Below are positions 56,892 to 64,000 of a stretch of 64,000 nucleotides of DNA, in pieces (the first letter of the stretch is position 1; every line of letters starts with the position of its first letter). The DNA lies in contig JADGOZ010000059.1 of the NCBI GenBank assembly GCA_017882705.1, positions 21,776-85,775 on the forward strand. Reading direction: 5' to 3'. The position numbers and the translations under genes are program-made. The notes under the pieces were generated by a model. It saw only the letters and a program-made list of their open reading frames with translations, had not been told where the DNA came from and did not search any database. Source of the DNA: Candidatus Nanopelagicales bacterium (GTDB lineage: Bacteria > Actinomycetota > Actinomycetes > S36-B12 > CAIYMF01).

Positions 56892-57410
56892 ATGAACCCG
56901 AACCTGATGAGCCCGAAGCTTGCCGCACCCGCGATCGCTGCAGCCCTGGTGCTGCTCGGATCGACGGCCGCCTTCGCCTCCACGCACGTTCCGGCCGCCG
57001 CCTCCGGCGCGCCGACCGCGAGCGTGTCGGCCTCGGCCACCGGCTCCACCACGGCGGCGCCGGTGCTGCCGACCCCCGTCGTCACCCCGGTGCCCGTGGT
57101 GACCCCCGTCGTCGCCACCACCCCCGTCGTCGCCACCCCGGCCGTGACCGGGTCCGACGAGGCGAACGAGGCGGCCGAGGTGGCCGCGACGCCGGTCCCG
57201 ACCACGACCACGACGCCCGCGGTCGACCCGGCCGCAGCTCCCACCGGGATCTGTGACGGTGACGGCGACAGCAACCGCGGGACCGACCGCGTGAGTGCCT
57301 TCGGCCAGAACCAGAGCGCCAGCGCCTTCGGCCACCTGCAGGGTCGCCACGGCGGCGGCCACCTGCAGGGTCACGGCGGCGGCCACGGTCACGGCGGCTC
57401 GGGCCGCTAG
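56892..57410 (+). CDS. Secreted protein with Thr/Pro/Val repeats and His/Gly-rich tail
   Basis: 172 residues. Signal peptide PAIAAALVLLGSTAAFA, then a low-complexity region of repeated PVVTPV and VVATT units (residues 55-85), an acidic segment, DGDGDSN with possible cation ligands, and a C-terminal tail (GRHGGGHLQGHGGGHGHGG). The His/Gly tail suggests metal binding. AGAGGAGAACC lies before the ATG. A strong terminator follows. No family recognised. Confidence 0.75.
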   Translation: MNPNLMSPKLAAPAIAAALVLLGSTAAFASTHVPAAASGAPTASVSASATGSTTAAPVLPTPVVTPVPVVTPVVATTPVVATPAVTGSDEANEAAEVAATPVPTTTTTPAVDPAAAPTGICDGDGDSNRGTDRVSAFGQNQSASAFGHLQGRHGGGHLQGHGGGHGHGGSGR

Positions 57411-57432
57411 CAGCCCGGCACACCAGTCAGCA

Positions 57433-57470
57433 GACGACGCCCGTCCTCGTACCCGAGGGCGGGCGTCGTC
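57433..57470 (+). terminator. Strong hairpin after the His/Gly-tail gene
   Basis: GACGACGCCCG and CGGGCGTCGTC pair perfectly (11 bp), continued by CCTCG/CGAGG around a four-base loop. No T-run follows, as usual in high-GC actinomycetes. Confidence 0.75.
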
Positions 57471-57531
57471 CGTCCTGGCCGGCTCAGCACTCGACCGGGA
57501 ATGAGCTCGTCGAGGGTGACCGCGGTGGCCG

Positions 57532-59580
57532 TCACGTCCGGCGGCGCACCGCCTGTTCGGCCGCGACCTCCGCGTCGATGAGGCGCCAGGCGACCACGCG
57601 CCCGGTGGGGTTGCCGTTCTCGTCGTTGGTCGGACGCGCTGTGCCGGACACCCAGCGATGACCGCCCTGCGCGGTCCGGACCCGCGTCCGGAACCCGTCG
57701 CTCTCACCGGCACGGATCCTGGCTCGTTCCGCGTGGATCCTCGCGGCGTCGGTGGGTTCCGCGAGTTCCAGGACGTCGCGTCCGATCAGGCGGTCCGGCG
57801 CCCAGCCCAGAAGCGTCTCCACCGACGGGGAGACCCACTCGATGATGCCCGCGTCATCCAGACGCCACACGACATCGGCTGCGTTCTCGGCCAGAGCCTT
57901 GTACTGCTCCAGGGCCTTCGCCGCGAGCGTGCGGGCAACCACAAGCTCGGTGATGTCGCGCAACCCGACGACGAGCCCCGAGACGGCACCGTCGCTGCCG
58001 ATCGGGTGCACCGAGACCGACATCCAGCGCTCCTGTCCGTCCGCGGTGAGGAAGCGCAGATCCACCACGGCCGTGCCTCCGGTCGAGATCGCCGTGACCC
58101 GGACCTCCACGGCTGCCGGTACGTCGTCGGGATGGAGCAGGTCGTGCAGCCGGGTGCCGACCAGCGCGTCGGCGTCGTGGCCCAGCACCAGGGCGATCGA
58201 CCGGGAGACCCACGTGATGACGCCGTCGGCGTCGGTCTCGCAGACGACGTCCGAGGCGTGCTCCGCCAACGACCGGAAGCGGGCCTCGCCGTCGATGCGG
58301 TCCCCTGCGCGGGACGTCGAGGGGTCATGGGCACCCATCTGACGGCGTTCGCCGACATAGGGGGCGCCGGTACCGAGGGATCGGCGAGCCATCACCTCGA
58401 CGGATCCGGACCCGGGCAGTCCGACGGCCGCAGCCAGCTGTGCCTGGTCACCCCGTCCGCACGCGGCGCAGCCCGTCAGCGCCATCGCGCGGGAGCGGGT
58501 CAGGTCGTGCGGCAGGACGTCGAGGATGGCTTCGAACGTGACGATCGCCCACTCGAGCGGCTGCGACCGGGCTGCGAGCGTCCCCTCCAGCCAGCGTGCG
58601 TGCTCGGTGGCGACGGACGGGTCTGCCACCACGGTCGCCGACGCGACGATCCGCAGGGCGGAGTCGATCCGCTCCCTCGCGGCCACTCGCGCCTGGTCCG
58701 TCGCGACCAGGGCCGGCAGCCGGCGGGCCGCGGACCTGACGGCGGCCAGCACGAGGTCGTGGTGCTCCCGGCCGAGCACGTCGAGCTCACGGGCGGCCTC
58801 GGCATCGACCGCGGGCTCTCGGAGCGCACGTCGCGGGCCGTCGTTGACCATGAGGACCCGGTCCGCGCCCACGGTGAAGTCCGATGCCCACTGGTCCGCG
58901 CCGAGAGGCCAGCTCCAACGGCCCTCAGCGCCGAACCCCCGCCCCCCGCACACGACCGTCATCCCTCGCGATCTCAGCAGTCTGATGCTCCGCCACGCAC
59001 CCGCGAGGTTCATCGGTGCGGTGCAGGCCATGACGACGACAGACGTGCCGTCGTCGAGCAGGTGCTCCACCAGATCCTCGGCCGGGACGGACGGGCCGAC
59101 GAAGGTCACCCGGACCCCGCGCAGGCGCAGCACGGCCGCGGCCATGAGGGCGGGCAGGGTGTGCCACTCACCGTCGGCACAGACGACGACAGCCCGACCT
59201 CGGGAGCCAGGCACGGGGGCGTCCTGGGCGCGCAGGGCCTCGTGGGTCAGGACCTCCAGCACCGACTCGGTGATGGCGGTCGCGATGTGTTCCCCCGAGA
59301 TGGACCAGCTGTCCTGCTCCCATGCGTCACCGACCTGGGCCTGGGAGCGGGCGAGCACGTCGCCGATGATGCGTTCGGCGGACGCACCACGTACGAGCAG
59401 CCCGAGCGCGGTCGTCGTCGCGACGGAGCGCTCGCCGCTTCGCAGCGCATCGAAGTACCGGCTCGCGGCCGCGGACCAGTCCATCGCGCTGAGCACGGTG
59501 GTACCGCTCCCACCGGGCGACTGGGCGAGATCCGCGGTCCGCCGGTCCCCTGGAGGCGACTGGTCGAGGTTCGGGGTCAT
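57532..59580 (-). CDS. Cobalamin-binding photoreceptor-like sensor with two PAS domains
   Basis: 682 residues. Residues about 45-115 form a helical cap with W87, E97 and H98 (W-x9-E-H), the motif that defines adenosylcobalamin photoreceptors of the CarH type. The B12-binding Rossmann domain (about 128-250) has E138-x-H140 as the lower axial ligand motif; the usual Gly three residues after His is Pro. A helical middle (260-365) follows, then PAS1 (about 433-550) and PAS2 (about 557-675). No HTH, kinase or cyclase domain is present, so output is unknown. The ATG 59580 follows GGACAGGA; an upstream TTG is unlikely. It may relay light or redox by protein contact. Confidence 0.8.
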   Translation of the reverse strand: MTPNLDQSPPGDRRTADLAQSPGGSGTTVLSAMDWSAAASRYFDALRSGERSVATTTALGLLVRGASAERIIGDVLARSQAQVGDAWEQDSWSISGEHIATAITESVLEVLTHEALRAQDAPVPGSRGRAVVVCADGEWHTLPALMAAAVLRLRGVRVTFVGPSVPAEDLVEHLLDDGTSVVVMACTAPMNLAGAWRSIRLLRSRGMTVVCGGRGFGAEGRWSWPLGADQWASDFTVGADRVLMVNDGPRRALREPAVDAEAARELDVLGREHHDLVLAAVRSAARRLPALVATDQARVAARERIDSALRIVASATVVADPSVATEHARWLEGTLAARSQPLEWAIVTFEAILDVLPHDLTRSRAMALTGCAACGRGDQAQLAAAVGLPGSGSVEVMARRSLGTGAPYVGERRQMGAHDPSTSRAGDRIDGEARFRSLAEHASDVVCETDADGVITWVSRSIALVLGHDADALVGTRLHDLLHPDDVPAAVEVRVTAISTGGTAVVDLRFLTADGQERWMSVSVHPIGSDGAVSGLVVGLRDITELVVARTLAAKALEQYKALAENAADVVWRLDDAGIIEWVSPSVETLLGWAPDRLIGRDVLELAEPTDAARIHAERARIRAGESDGFRTRVRTAQGGHRWVSGTARPTNDENGNPTGRVVAWRLIDAEVAAEQAVRRRT

Positions 59581-59912
59581 CAGAATCCTGTCCGAGGTCA
59601 ACTACCCCTGTGGCACAGTGCCGGAGCGGATCGTTCAGGAGCTAGGTCGCTGAAGAATGCGCATCGCTCGGTCGCGTGCCCGAGAGAGTAGGGCAGTCGA
59701 CGCGGGCCGTCGAGGCTGCACGCACATGAGCGAACACCTCCAGCGCCGTCATGGGTGCACAACAGCGGGTGAGCACCCCCCGGACAGGTTGGGCCGGGCG
59801 GAGCGGCCACGACCAGGGCGTGACGTTCGCGGACAGGCGTGCCTGGCATGATCGGGTCGTCAGGGACTGCTCCGATTCGCGGAGCGCTACGTGGGCGGAT
59901 CCCGGACGTGCC
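59581..59912. other. Intergenic region upstream of tRNA-Lys
   Basis: 332 bp; nothing coding is seen. It must hold the leftward promoter of the sensor gene and the rightward promoter of tRNA-Lys. No repeats from families A or B are found. Confidence 0.6.
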
Positions 59913-59985
59913 GGGCCGTTAGCTCAACCGGCAGAGCAGCGGACTTTTAATCCGCGGGTTCTGGGTTCGATCCCCAGGCGGCCCA
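59913..59985 (+). tRNA. tRNA-Lys (anticodon UUU)
   Basis: GGGCCGT at the 5' end pairs with GCGGCCC (59978-59984). The anticodon stem GCGGA/TCCGC encloses the loop CTTTTAA, giving TTT in DNA. The T-loop is TTCGATC. The 3' CCA is not encoded in full. The tRNA is the attachment site of the adjacent decayed element: the integrase remnant's last codons are read from its opposite strand. Confidence 0.97.
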
Positions 59986-60250
59986 CCCCGTGACCTGCAT
60001 CGATACCCGATGCGCCAGTGTCACCAGGGCGATTTGGGGCCGACCTGGGTTCATTCTGGGTTCGGCGGTCTGTGCGCGGTACCAGCGCCGCTGCGGCGAT
60101 GGCTGCCTGCTGGCCGACCCCTTCGAGCAGGTGCGAGTAGGTGTCCGACGTGATCGCGAGTGAGCTGTGTCCCAGCCGCTTGCTCACGACGGCCATGGGG
60201 ACGCCGGCGGCGGCGGAGAGCTCGCGGAAGCGTTTGGTGACGGTCTGCTC
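59924..60250 (-). pseudogene. Tyrosine recombinase (integrase) C-terminal remnant
   Basis: The frame reads VTKRFRELSAAAGVP, MAVVSKRLGHSSLAITSDTY and on, the last third of a phage/ICE integrase. It keeps the GH of the LGHSS motif and the catalytic Tyr (DTYSH), but the HDLRH segment between two AGVP-like strings is missing, so the HxxR pair is lost. It is joined in frame to relaxase sequence upstream. The last 20 residues (LGIEPRTRGLKVRCSAG) are the tRNA-Lys antisense strand, the classic read-through at a tRNA attachment site. Confidence 0.8.
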
Positions 60251-61700
60251 ACGATCGAGACCGGCACGGGCCAGGACGATGCCGATGTCCGCGGTCGCGC
60301 CCTGCGCACCGTCGATGGTCGCGGCCCACCCGTACTCGGCGTTCCGGGCCAGGTAGGCGTCCGGGAGGGTAAGGGTGCCGCGACCGCTGAGGTCCGCCAC
60401 GACGAGCCCACCGGTGTCGCTGGCGGTCAGGACGCGGAACCGGTCGTCGTGGCGCAGGGTCTCGCCCCCGATGTGGGTACGGCTGTTGTTCTTCTTCGCG
60501 AGCAGAACGTCCCCGGCGCGCCACGACCGATGCTCGATCTGGGCGCGGGTCGACGCCGACCGGGTCGCGATGATGGCCAGGTCGGGGCCGGTGACAGCAC
60601 CGGTGGCGATCGCGACGGCCCGGGCGCGGGCGTTGAGCGCGTTCACGTCCGTCCACGCCCGCGCCAGCATCAACGCATCAGCGCCCTTGATGGTGGCGTG
60701 GTGCCAGCGGTCGAAGACCGCGTCCGCCGCGTCCTCACTCGACGCGCCGGGGTGGACCCGACCCCGCTCCGCGTAGGTCGCGAGGACGCCCGGGTCACCG
60801 GCACGCAGCGGGAGGGTGGCGGCGGCCTCCCACTTGTGGGTGAACCGGTGCAGCTCGGTGAGCTCCACGACCTGACGGCCGAGCTCGTGGGTGAGGTGTT
60901 CGAACATGCCCCGGGGGCGTTGACCGCACCGATCTGCCCGGGGTCCCCGACCAGGACCAGACGGGCCCGGTGTCGGGTGGCGTAGGCGGTGAGGGCGTCG
61001 AGATCCGAGGTGGTCAGCATCGAGGCATCGTCGACCAGGATCACCTCCCGGCGCATGTACCCCGGATCGGCCGGGACCTTCACCGGGGTGGGGTCCGTCG
61101 CCTCGGTGAGCAGCCAGCGGGCCACGGTCTGCCCCGGCGCCCCGGTCGCGGCCGCGAGTTGGGCGGCGGCGCGCGCGGACGGGGCCAGCGCGATCACGTC
61201 CTTCCAGTCGTTGGCCCAGATCGTTGCGGCGGCGGCCAGGGTGGTGATCTTCCCCGCCCCGCCCCGGCCGGTGCGGTCATGACCGTGACCAGGTCCCGGG
61301 TCGCGACCAGGCGAACCACGGCCCGGCCCTGCTCGACGGAGAGCCCCGCCTCACCGGACAGCAGCGCGGCCACGAAATCCGGGCGCAACCGCTCTGGGGG
61401 CCGGAACCCGCCCGAGACGGCGCGCTCCAGGATCCGGGCCTCGGTGTCCACGAGCTCACGGGACGCGTAGCGGGCATCCGAGGCCCGCGCGGTCACCCCG
61501 GACGGGTCCGAGCCCAAGGCCACGGCGCCGGAGAGCCCGACCTGGGTGAGCGCGATGTCGGTGAGCTCTTCCCCACCCATGCCACCGCATCCGCCGCCGT
61601 CCTCAGGGTGGGGACTCCGGTCGTCGGGACCCTCGCCGCGACCGCGACGGTCAGGTCCGCGCGCGACCAGATCGCCTTGCGCCGCCCGACTATCCCTTAC
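60251..61700 (-). pseudogene. MobF/TraA-type relaxase-helicase fragment, frameshifted
   Basis: Translated in pieces, it gives the conjugative relaxase helicase half: IWSRADLTVAVAARVP, GLSVEQGRAVVRLVATRDLV, VMTAPAGAG, then KITTLAAAATIWANDWKDVI, VILVDDASMLTTSDLDALTAY, VLVGDPGQIGAVNAPG, and EYGWAATIDGAQGATADIGI. Reading frame breaks occur near 61575, near 61268 (a GGGGC duplication inside Walker A, before GKITT) and near 60912 (one G missing from a G-run). The relaxase N-terminus (three-His nuclease) is absent; homology stops near 61700, where the Fic promoter begins. Its 3' end is fused to the integrase remnant. Non-functional unless sequence errors explain all three breaks. Confidence 0.75.
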
Positions 61701-61712
61701 CACCTCAGTCCC

Positions 61713-61743
61713 TTGGTATGGTTTAGCCATCTTTCCATACCAA
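61713..61743. promoter_or_regulatory. Palindromic operator upstream of the Fic gene
   Basis: TTGGTATGG (61713-61721) and CCATACCAA (61735-61743) are perfect reverse complements 13 bp apart in a locally AT-richer stretch, ending 21 bp before the Fic ATG. Likely autoregulation by the Fic protein's own HTH; inferred. Confidence 0.6.
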
Positions 61744-61764
61744 CGGGTCGGGAGGGTTCGGTCT

Positions 61765-63000
61765 ATGAGAGGCATGTTCCAGCGAGAGACCTGGCAGCAC
61801 GATCCGGCGTTGTACGCCCCGGCTCGCTATCGCAAGGCCTGTTCCTACGACGCGTTCATCCCCGAACCCATCGCCGCCTTCGCTGACCCGCTCAGCACAG
61901 AGACCGCGGCGGCGGTGTCCGACGCGGAGACGGCGATCCACGCGCTGAACGCCCGGGCACGACCTGCTCTGGCCCCCCTTGCGCGTCTGCTCCTACGCAC
62001 GGAATCGATCGCGTCATCGAAGGTCGAGGGAATGCAGATGGACGGACGGGATCTGGCTCGCGCCGAGGCCCGCGTCGAAACCGGCGGCAAGACCGGACCC
62101 GATGCCCGGGAGATCCTGAGCAACATCGACGCCATGGAGCTGGCAGTCGACGCGGCGAGTTCCAGCCGGGACGTCACCGTCGACGTCGTCACCTCCATCC
62201 ACCGGGCACTGATGTCCGGTGCTCCCAACGCGAAGATCGCCGGCGTCGTGAGAGCCGAGCAGAACTGGATCGGCGGCAATGATTACAACCCGTGCGGCTC
62301 TGCGTTCGTCCCTCCGCCTCCGGATCATGTTCATCCGCTGCTGGCCGACCTCTGTTTCTCAGTGACTGAGGAGTCCTTGCCTCCGCTCGTGCAGGCGGCT
62401 TTGGTGCACGCGCAGTTCGAGACGATCCACCCCTTCGTGGACGGCAACGGGCGCACGGGGCGAGCTCTGATTCACGTGGTACTGCGCCGGCGAGGTTTGA
62501 CCCCCGCGTACGTGCCGCCCATCAGCGTGGTGCTCGCGGCGAACAAGTCCCGCTACATCGCAGGCCTGACTCGCTTCCGTGACGGCGACGTCGACGGGTG
62601 GATCACCCAGTTCGCCGCAGCGGCCACCCAGGCCGCGGGTCTCGCTCAGGCGTACCTGGGAGCCGTTGAGGACCTGCAGGCCACCTGGCGCGAGCAGCTC
62701 CGCAATAGCCTCGATCCCCGCGCAGACGCCGCCGCGTGGCGCCTGATCGACGTGCTCCCCGCACACCCCGTGATCACCCTGGCGGTCGCGGTCGCCGCCA
62801 CTCAGCGAACGAAAGCAGTGGTCAACCAGGCACTCGGACAACTCGAGCGGGCCGGAGTGCTCATCCGCATGTCACAGGGGGAGCGCAACCGCGCGTGGGA
62901 AGCCGACGGACTGCTCGACCTGCTGGCCGATCTCGAAGCCGGCGTTCCACCCCACGCCGCACGACGTGGCCGCGAGACTTCACGTCACCGTTCCACCTGA
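61765..63000 (+). CDS. Fic family protein with N-terminal inhibitory helix and C-terminal winged helix
   Basis: 411 residues. Fic proteins transfer AMP (or another moiety) from nucleotides onto target side chains. The catalytic motif HPFVDGNGRTGR begins at H222. The inhibitory motif S-x3-E-G lies at S84-E88-G89 (SSKVEG), placing it in class II (intramolecular). The C-terminal 90 residues look like a winged HTH (ITLAVAVAATQRTKAVVNQALGQLERAGVLIR), as in SoFic-like members. The ATG at 61765 follows GGAGGG. A palindrome overlaps its promoter. Likely a toxin-like or defence cargo of the decayed element; the target is unknown. Confidence 0.9.
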   Translation: MRGMFQRETWQHDPALYAPARYRKACSYDAFIPEPIAAFADPLSTETAAAVSDAETAIHALNARARPALAPLARLLLRTESIASSKVEGMQMDGRDLARAEARVETGGKTGPDAREILSNIDAMELAVDAASSSRDVTVDVVTSIHRALMSGAPNAKIAGVVRAEQNWIGGNDYNPCGSAFVPPPPDHVHPLLADLCFSVTEESLPPLVQAALVHAQFETIHPFVDGNGRTGRALIHVVLRRRGLTPAYVPPISVVLAANKSRYIAGLTRFRDGDVDGWITQFAAAATQAAGLAQAYLGAVEDLQATWREQLRNSLDPRADAAAWRLIDVLPAHPVITLAVAVAATQRTKAVVNQALGQLERAGVLIRMSQGERNRAWEADGLLDLLADLEAGVPPHAARRGRETSRHRST

Positions 63001-63019
63001 CGAGGGATGGTTCCGCTAC

Positions 63020-63163
63020 TCAGGCTCCAGCGTTAGCGGGCTCCATCTCATCCGTAGTCCGGGCTGAGGCGTCCTGGTCGTGTGCGATGGTGTCCTGCCG
63101 TGCTCTCGTGCGGCCGGGCCGGCTCTTCGTGACACCTGGTGCGCTCTGGTTTGTGTCACTCAT
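63020..63163 (-). CDS. Possible 47-residue ORF
   Basis: Frame MSDTNQSAPGVTKSRPGRTR and onward, basic, then acidic, ending EPANAGA. There is no ribosome site, and an exact 11-bp tandem repeat (TGTGTCACTCA twice, 63152-63173) overlaps its start. It fills the gap after the Fic gene. More likely non-coding than not. Confidence 0.2.
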   Translation of the reverse strand: MSDTNQSAPGVTKSRPGRTRARQDTIAHDQDASARTTDEMEPANAGA

Positions 63164-63173
63164 GTGTCACTCA
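63152..63173. repeat. 11-bp tandem repeat, two copies
   Basis: TGTGTCACTCA twice without a gap, between the Fic gene and the dehydrogenase gene. It has the one-turn spacing of a direct-repeat binding site. Function unknown. Confidence 0.5.
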
Positions 63174-63226
63174 AGAACCGAGAGCTACGACCGCCCATCT
63201 CTTGAGATGCTGCCGCGGATCCGGGC

Positions 63227-64000
63227 TCAGAGCCGCTCGATGACGGCGGCGACGATGTCGTCGGTCCTGGCCGTGCCGCCGAGGTCAGGCGGCAGTATCC
63301 CGGAGGCCGTCGTCGCTTCAACTGCGGCTTCGAGCCGGGTCGCCTCGGCGGTGAGCCCGAGGTGGGCGAGCATCAGGGCACCGCTACTTATCGCGCCGAT
63401 CGGGTTGGCAATGCCCATGCCCGCGATGTCGGGGGCGCTGCCATGGACTGGCTCGAACATGCTGGGGGTACGACGCTCCGGATTGATGTTCGCGCTCGCA
63501 GCGATTCCGAGGCTGCCCGCGAGCGCGCTGCCGAGGTCCGAGAGGATGTCGGCGTGGAGGTTTGAGGCCACCACCACTGACAGGTCCTCCGGGCGGAGGA
63601 CGAACCGGGCTGCCATGGCGTCAACATGGCAGCTCTCGTGCTCCACGTCGGGGTACGCCGCGGCTACCCGCGCAAACACCTCGTCCCACAAGACCATGCC
63701 GTACTGCTGGGCGTTGCTCTTGGTCACGCACGTGACCTTGTGCCGGTCACGGGTGCGTGCGAGCTCGAATGCGAAGCGGATGATCCGCTCCGATCCGGTC
63801 ATGGTGAAGATGGCGCTCTGAATAGCGATCTCGCCCTGACCCGGGCGGCCGGCGAAGTTGCGACCACCGATCCCCGAGTACTCGCCTTCGGAGTTTTCAC
63901 GCACGATGACCCAGTTCAGGTCGTCTGCGCTGCAGCGTTTGAGCGGACTGTCAATGCCGGGCAAGATGCGCGTCGGCCGCACGTTGGCGTACTGGTCGAA
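63227..64000 (-). CDS. Tartrate/isopropylmalate dehydrogenase-like protein (partial)
   Basis: 257 residues to the window edge; the N-terminal portion is beyond it. Begins FDQYANVRPTRILPGIDSPL and has RENSEGEYSGIGGR (substrate Arg/Ser region), VTKSNAQQYGMVLWDE, VDAMAARFVLRPED and NLHADILSDLGSALAGSLG, with GSAPDIAGMGIANPIG, the metal and cofactor motifs of the isocitrate/isopropylmalate dehydrogenase family. FDQYANVRP is typical of tartrate dehydrogenase/D-malate dehydrogenase (TtuC/YeaU-like). NAD and a divalent metal are required. A tail of the operon or a single gene; not decidable. Confidence 0.85.
   Translation of the reverse strand, partial: FDQYANVRPTRILPGIDSPLKRCSADDLNWVIVRENSEGEYSGIGGRNFAGRPGQGEIAIQSAIFTMTGSERIIRFAFELARTRDRHKVTCVTKSNAQQYGMVLWDEVFARVAAAYPDVEHESCHVDAMAARFVLRPEDLSVVVASNLHADILSDLGSALAGSLGIAASANINPERRTPSMFEPVHGSAPDIAGMGIANPIGAISSGALMLAHLGLTAEATRLEAAVEATTASGILPPDLGGTARTDDIVAAVIERL

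Larger units (their letters stand above)
59913..63001. mobile_element. Decayed integrated element at tRNA-Lys
   Basis: Holds an integrase C-terminus overlapping the tRNA, a frameshifted MobF-type relaxase fragment, and an intact Fic gene with a low-complexity-free coding style. The right boundary is not visible: no second copy of the tRNA 3' end is found in the window. An 11-bp echo of the tRNA (TTCTGGGTTCG) recurs at 60054-60064, probably by chance. Confidence 0.55.

Noticed and set aside
60054..60064. TTCTGGGTTCG, an 11-bp match to the tRNA-Lys T-arm, as a second attachment site
   Set aside because: Too short, encodes part of the integrase remnant tail, and lacks the rest of the tRNA 3' end.

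Overview
The window is very GC-rich, gene-dense and makes heavy use of GTG starts and ATGA/GTGA stop-start overlaps. With radA-disA, Ku/LigD genes, a PucR regulator, a PAC2 protein and AbiEi/DUF559 and GlcN-kinase-like genes, this points to an actinomycete, probably of the Nocardioides/Aeromicrobium kind. The phylum-level call is firm; the family is inference from gene content only.

Layout. 1-2.5 kb: leftward pair of an exopolyphosphatase and a P-type cation ATPase (cut by the window edge). 2.6-5.2 kb: a Cys-rich protein, then an AbiEi/DUF559 protein and an MmcQ/YjbR protein bracketed by two almost identical 53-bp inverted repeats. 5.2-9.1 kb: radA, disA (c-di-AMP synthesis) and an Old Yellow Enzyme. 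9.1-14.7 kb: an aldehyde dehydrogenase/FAD amine oxidase operon, a ThDP enzyme and a secreted L,D-transpeptidase. 14.9-23.3 kb: DEAD-box helicase, MFS exporter, a TetR/epimerase divergent pair with visible operators, two tandem S51-type proteins (one with a CysS-like tail), PAC2 and CPBP proteins. 23.4-23.6 kb: a short structured locus with a 12-codon ORF behind an extended Shine-Dalgarno. 23.6-31.2 kb: ornithine aminotransferase, a PQ-loop protein, a glycosyltransferase/GlcN-kinase-like/SIS operon and a 4CL-type ligase. 31.3-35.3 kb: an MMPL exporter divergent from MarR with paired operators, then GNAT and RibD-like genes.

35.3-42.8 kb is a leftward catabolic operon (NCS1 permease, NTF2-like protein, agmatinase-family ureohydrolase, universal stress protein, amidase, Zn alcohol dehydrogenase) divergent from a PucR regulator. 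Genes overlap by 4 bp throughout, except the last. An amidase plus a ureohydrolase would suit a guanidino-compound route, for example 4-guanidinobutyramide to 4-guanidinobutyrate to 4-aminobutyrate plus urea. 42.8-51.3 kb: a damaged SDR gene, an NmrA-like protein, aminopeptidase N, an aldehyde dehydrogenase, an MFS transporter and a Rieske oxygenase. 51.4-54.3 kb: a non-homologous end-joining module (Ku divergent from separate LigD ligase and polymerase genes). 54.4-59.6 kb: LLM flavoprotein, adenosine deaminase, a His/Gly-tailed secreted protein, and a large sensor that carries the CarH-type cobalamin photoreceptor motif joined to two PAS domains.

59.9-63.2 kb is a decayed integrated element at tRNA-Lys(UUU). 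It holds an integrase tail running into the tRNA, fused to a MobF-type relaxase/helicase fragment with several frameshifts, followed by an intact Fic gene with its own palindromic operator. The window ends inside a tartrate/isopropylmalate dehydrogenase-like gene. Two families of intergenic palindromes (about 53-56 bp) are spread through the window, mostly at gene ends.
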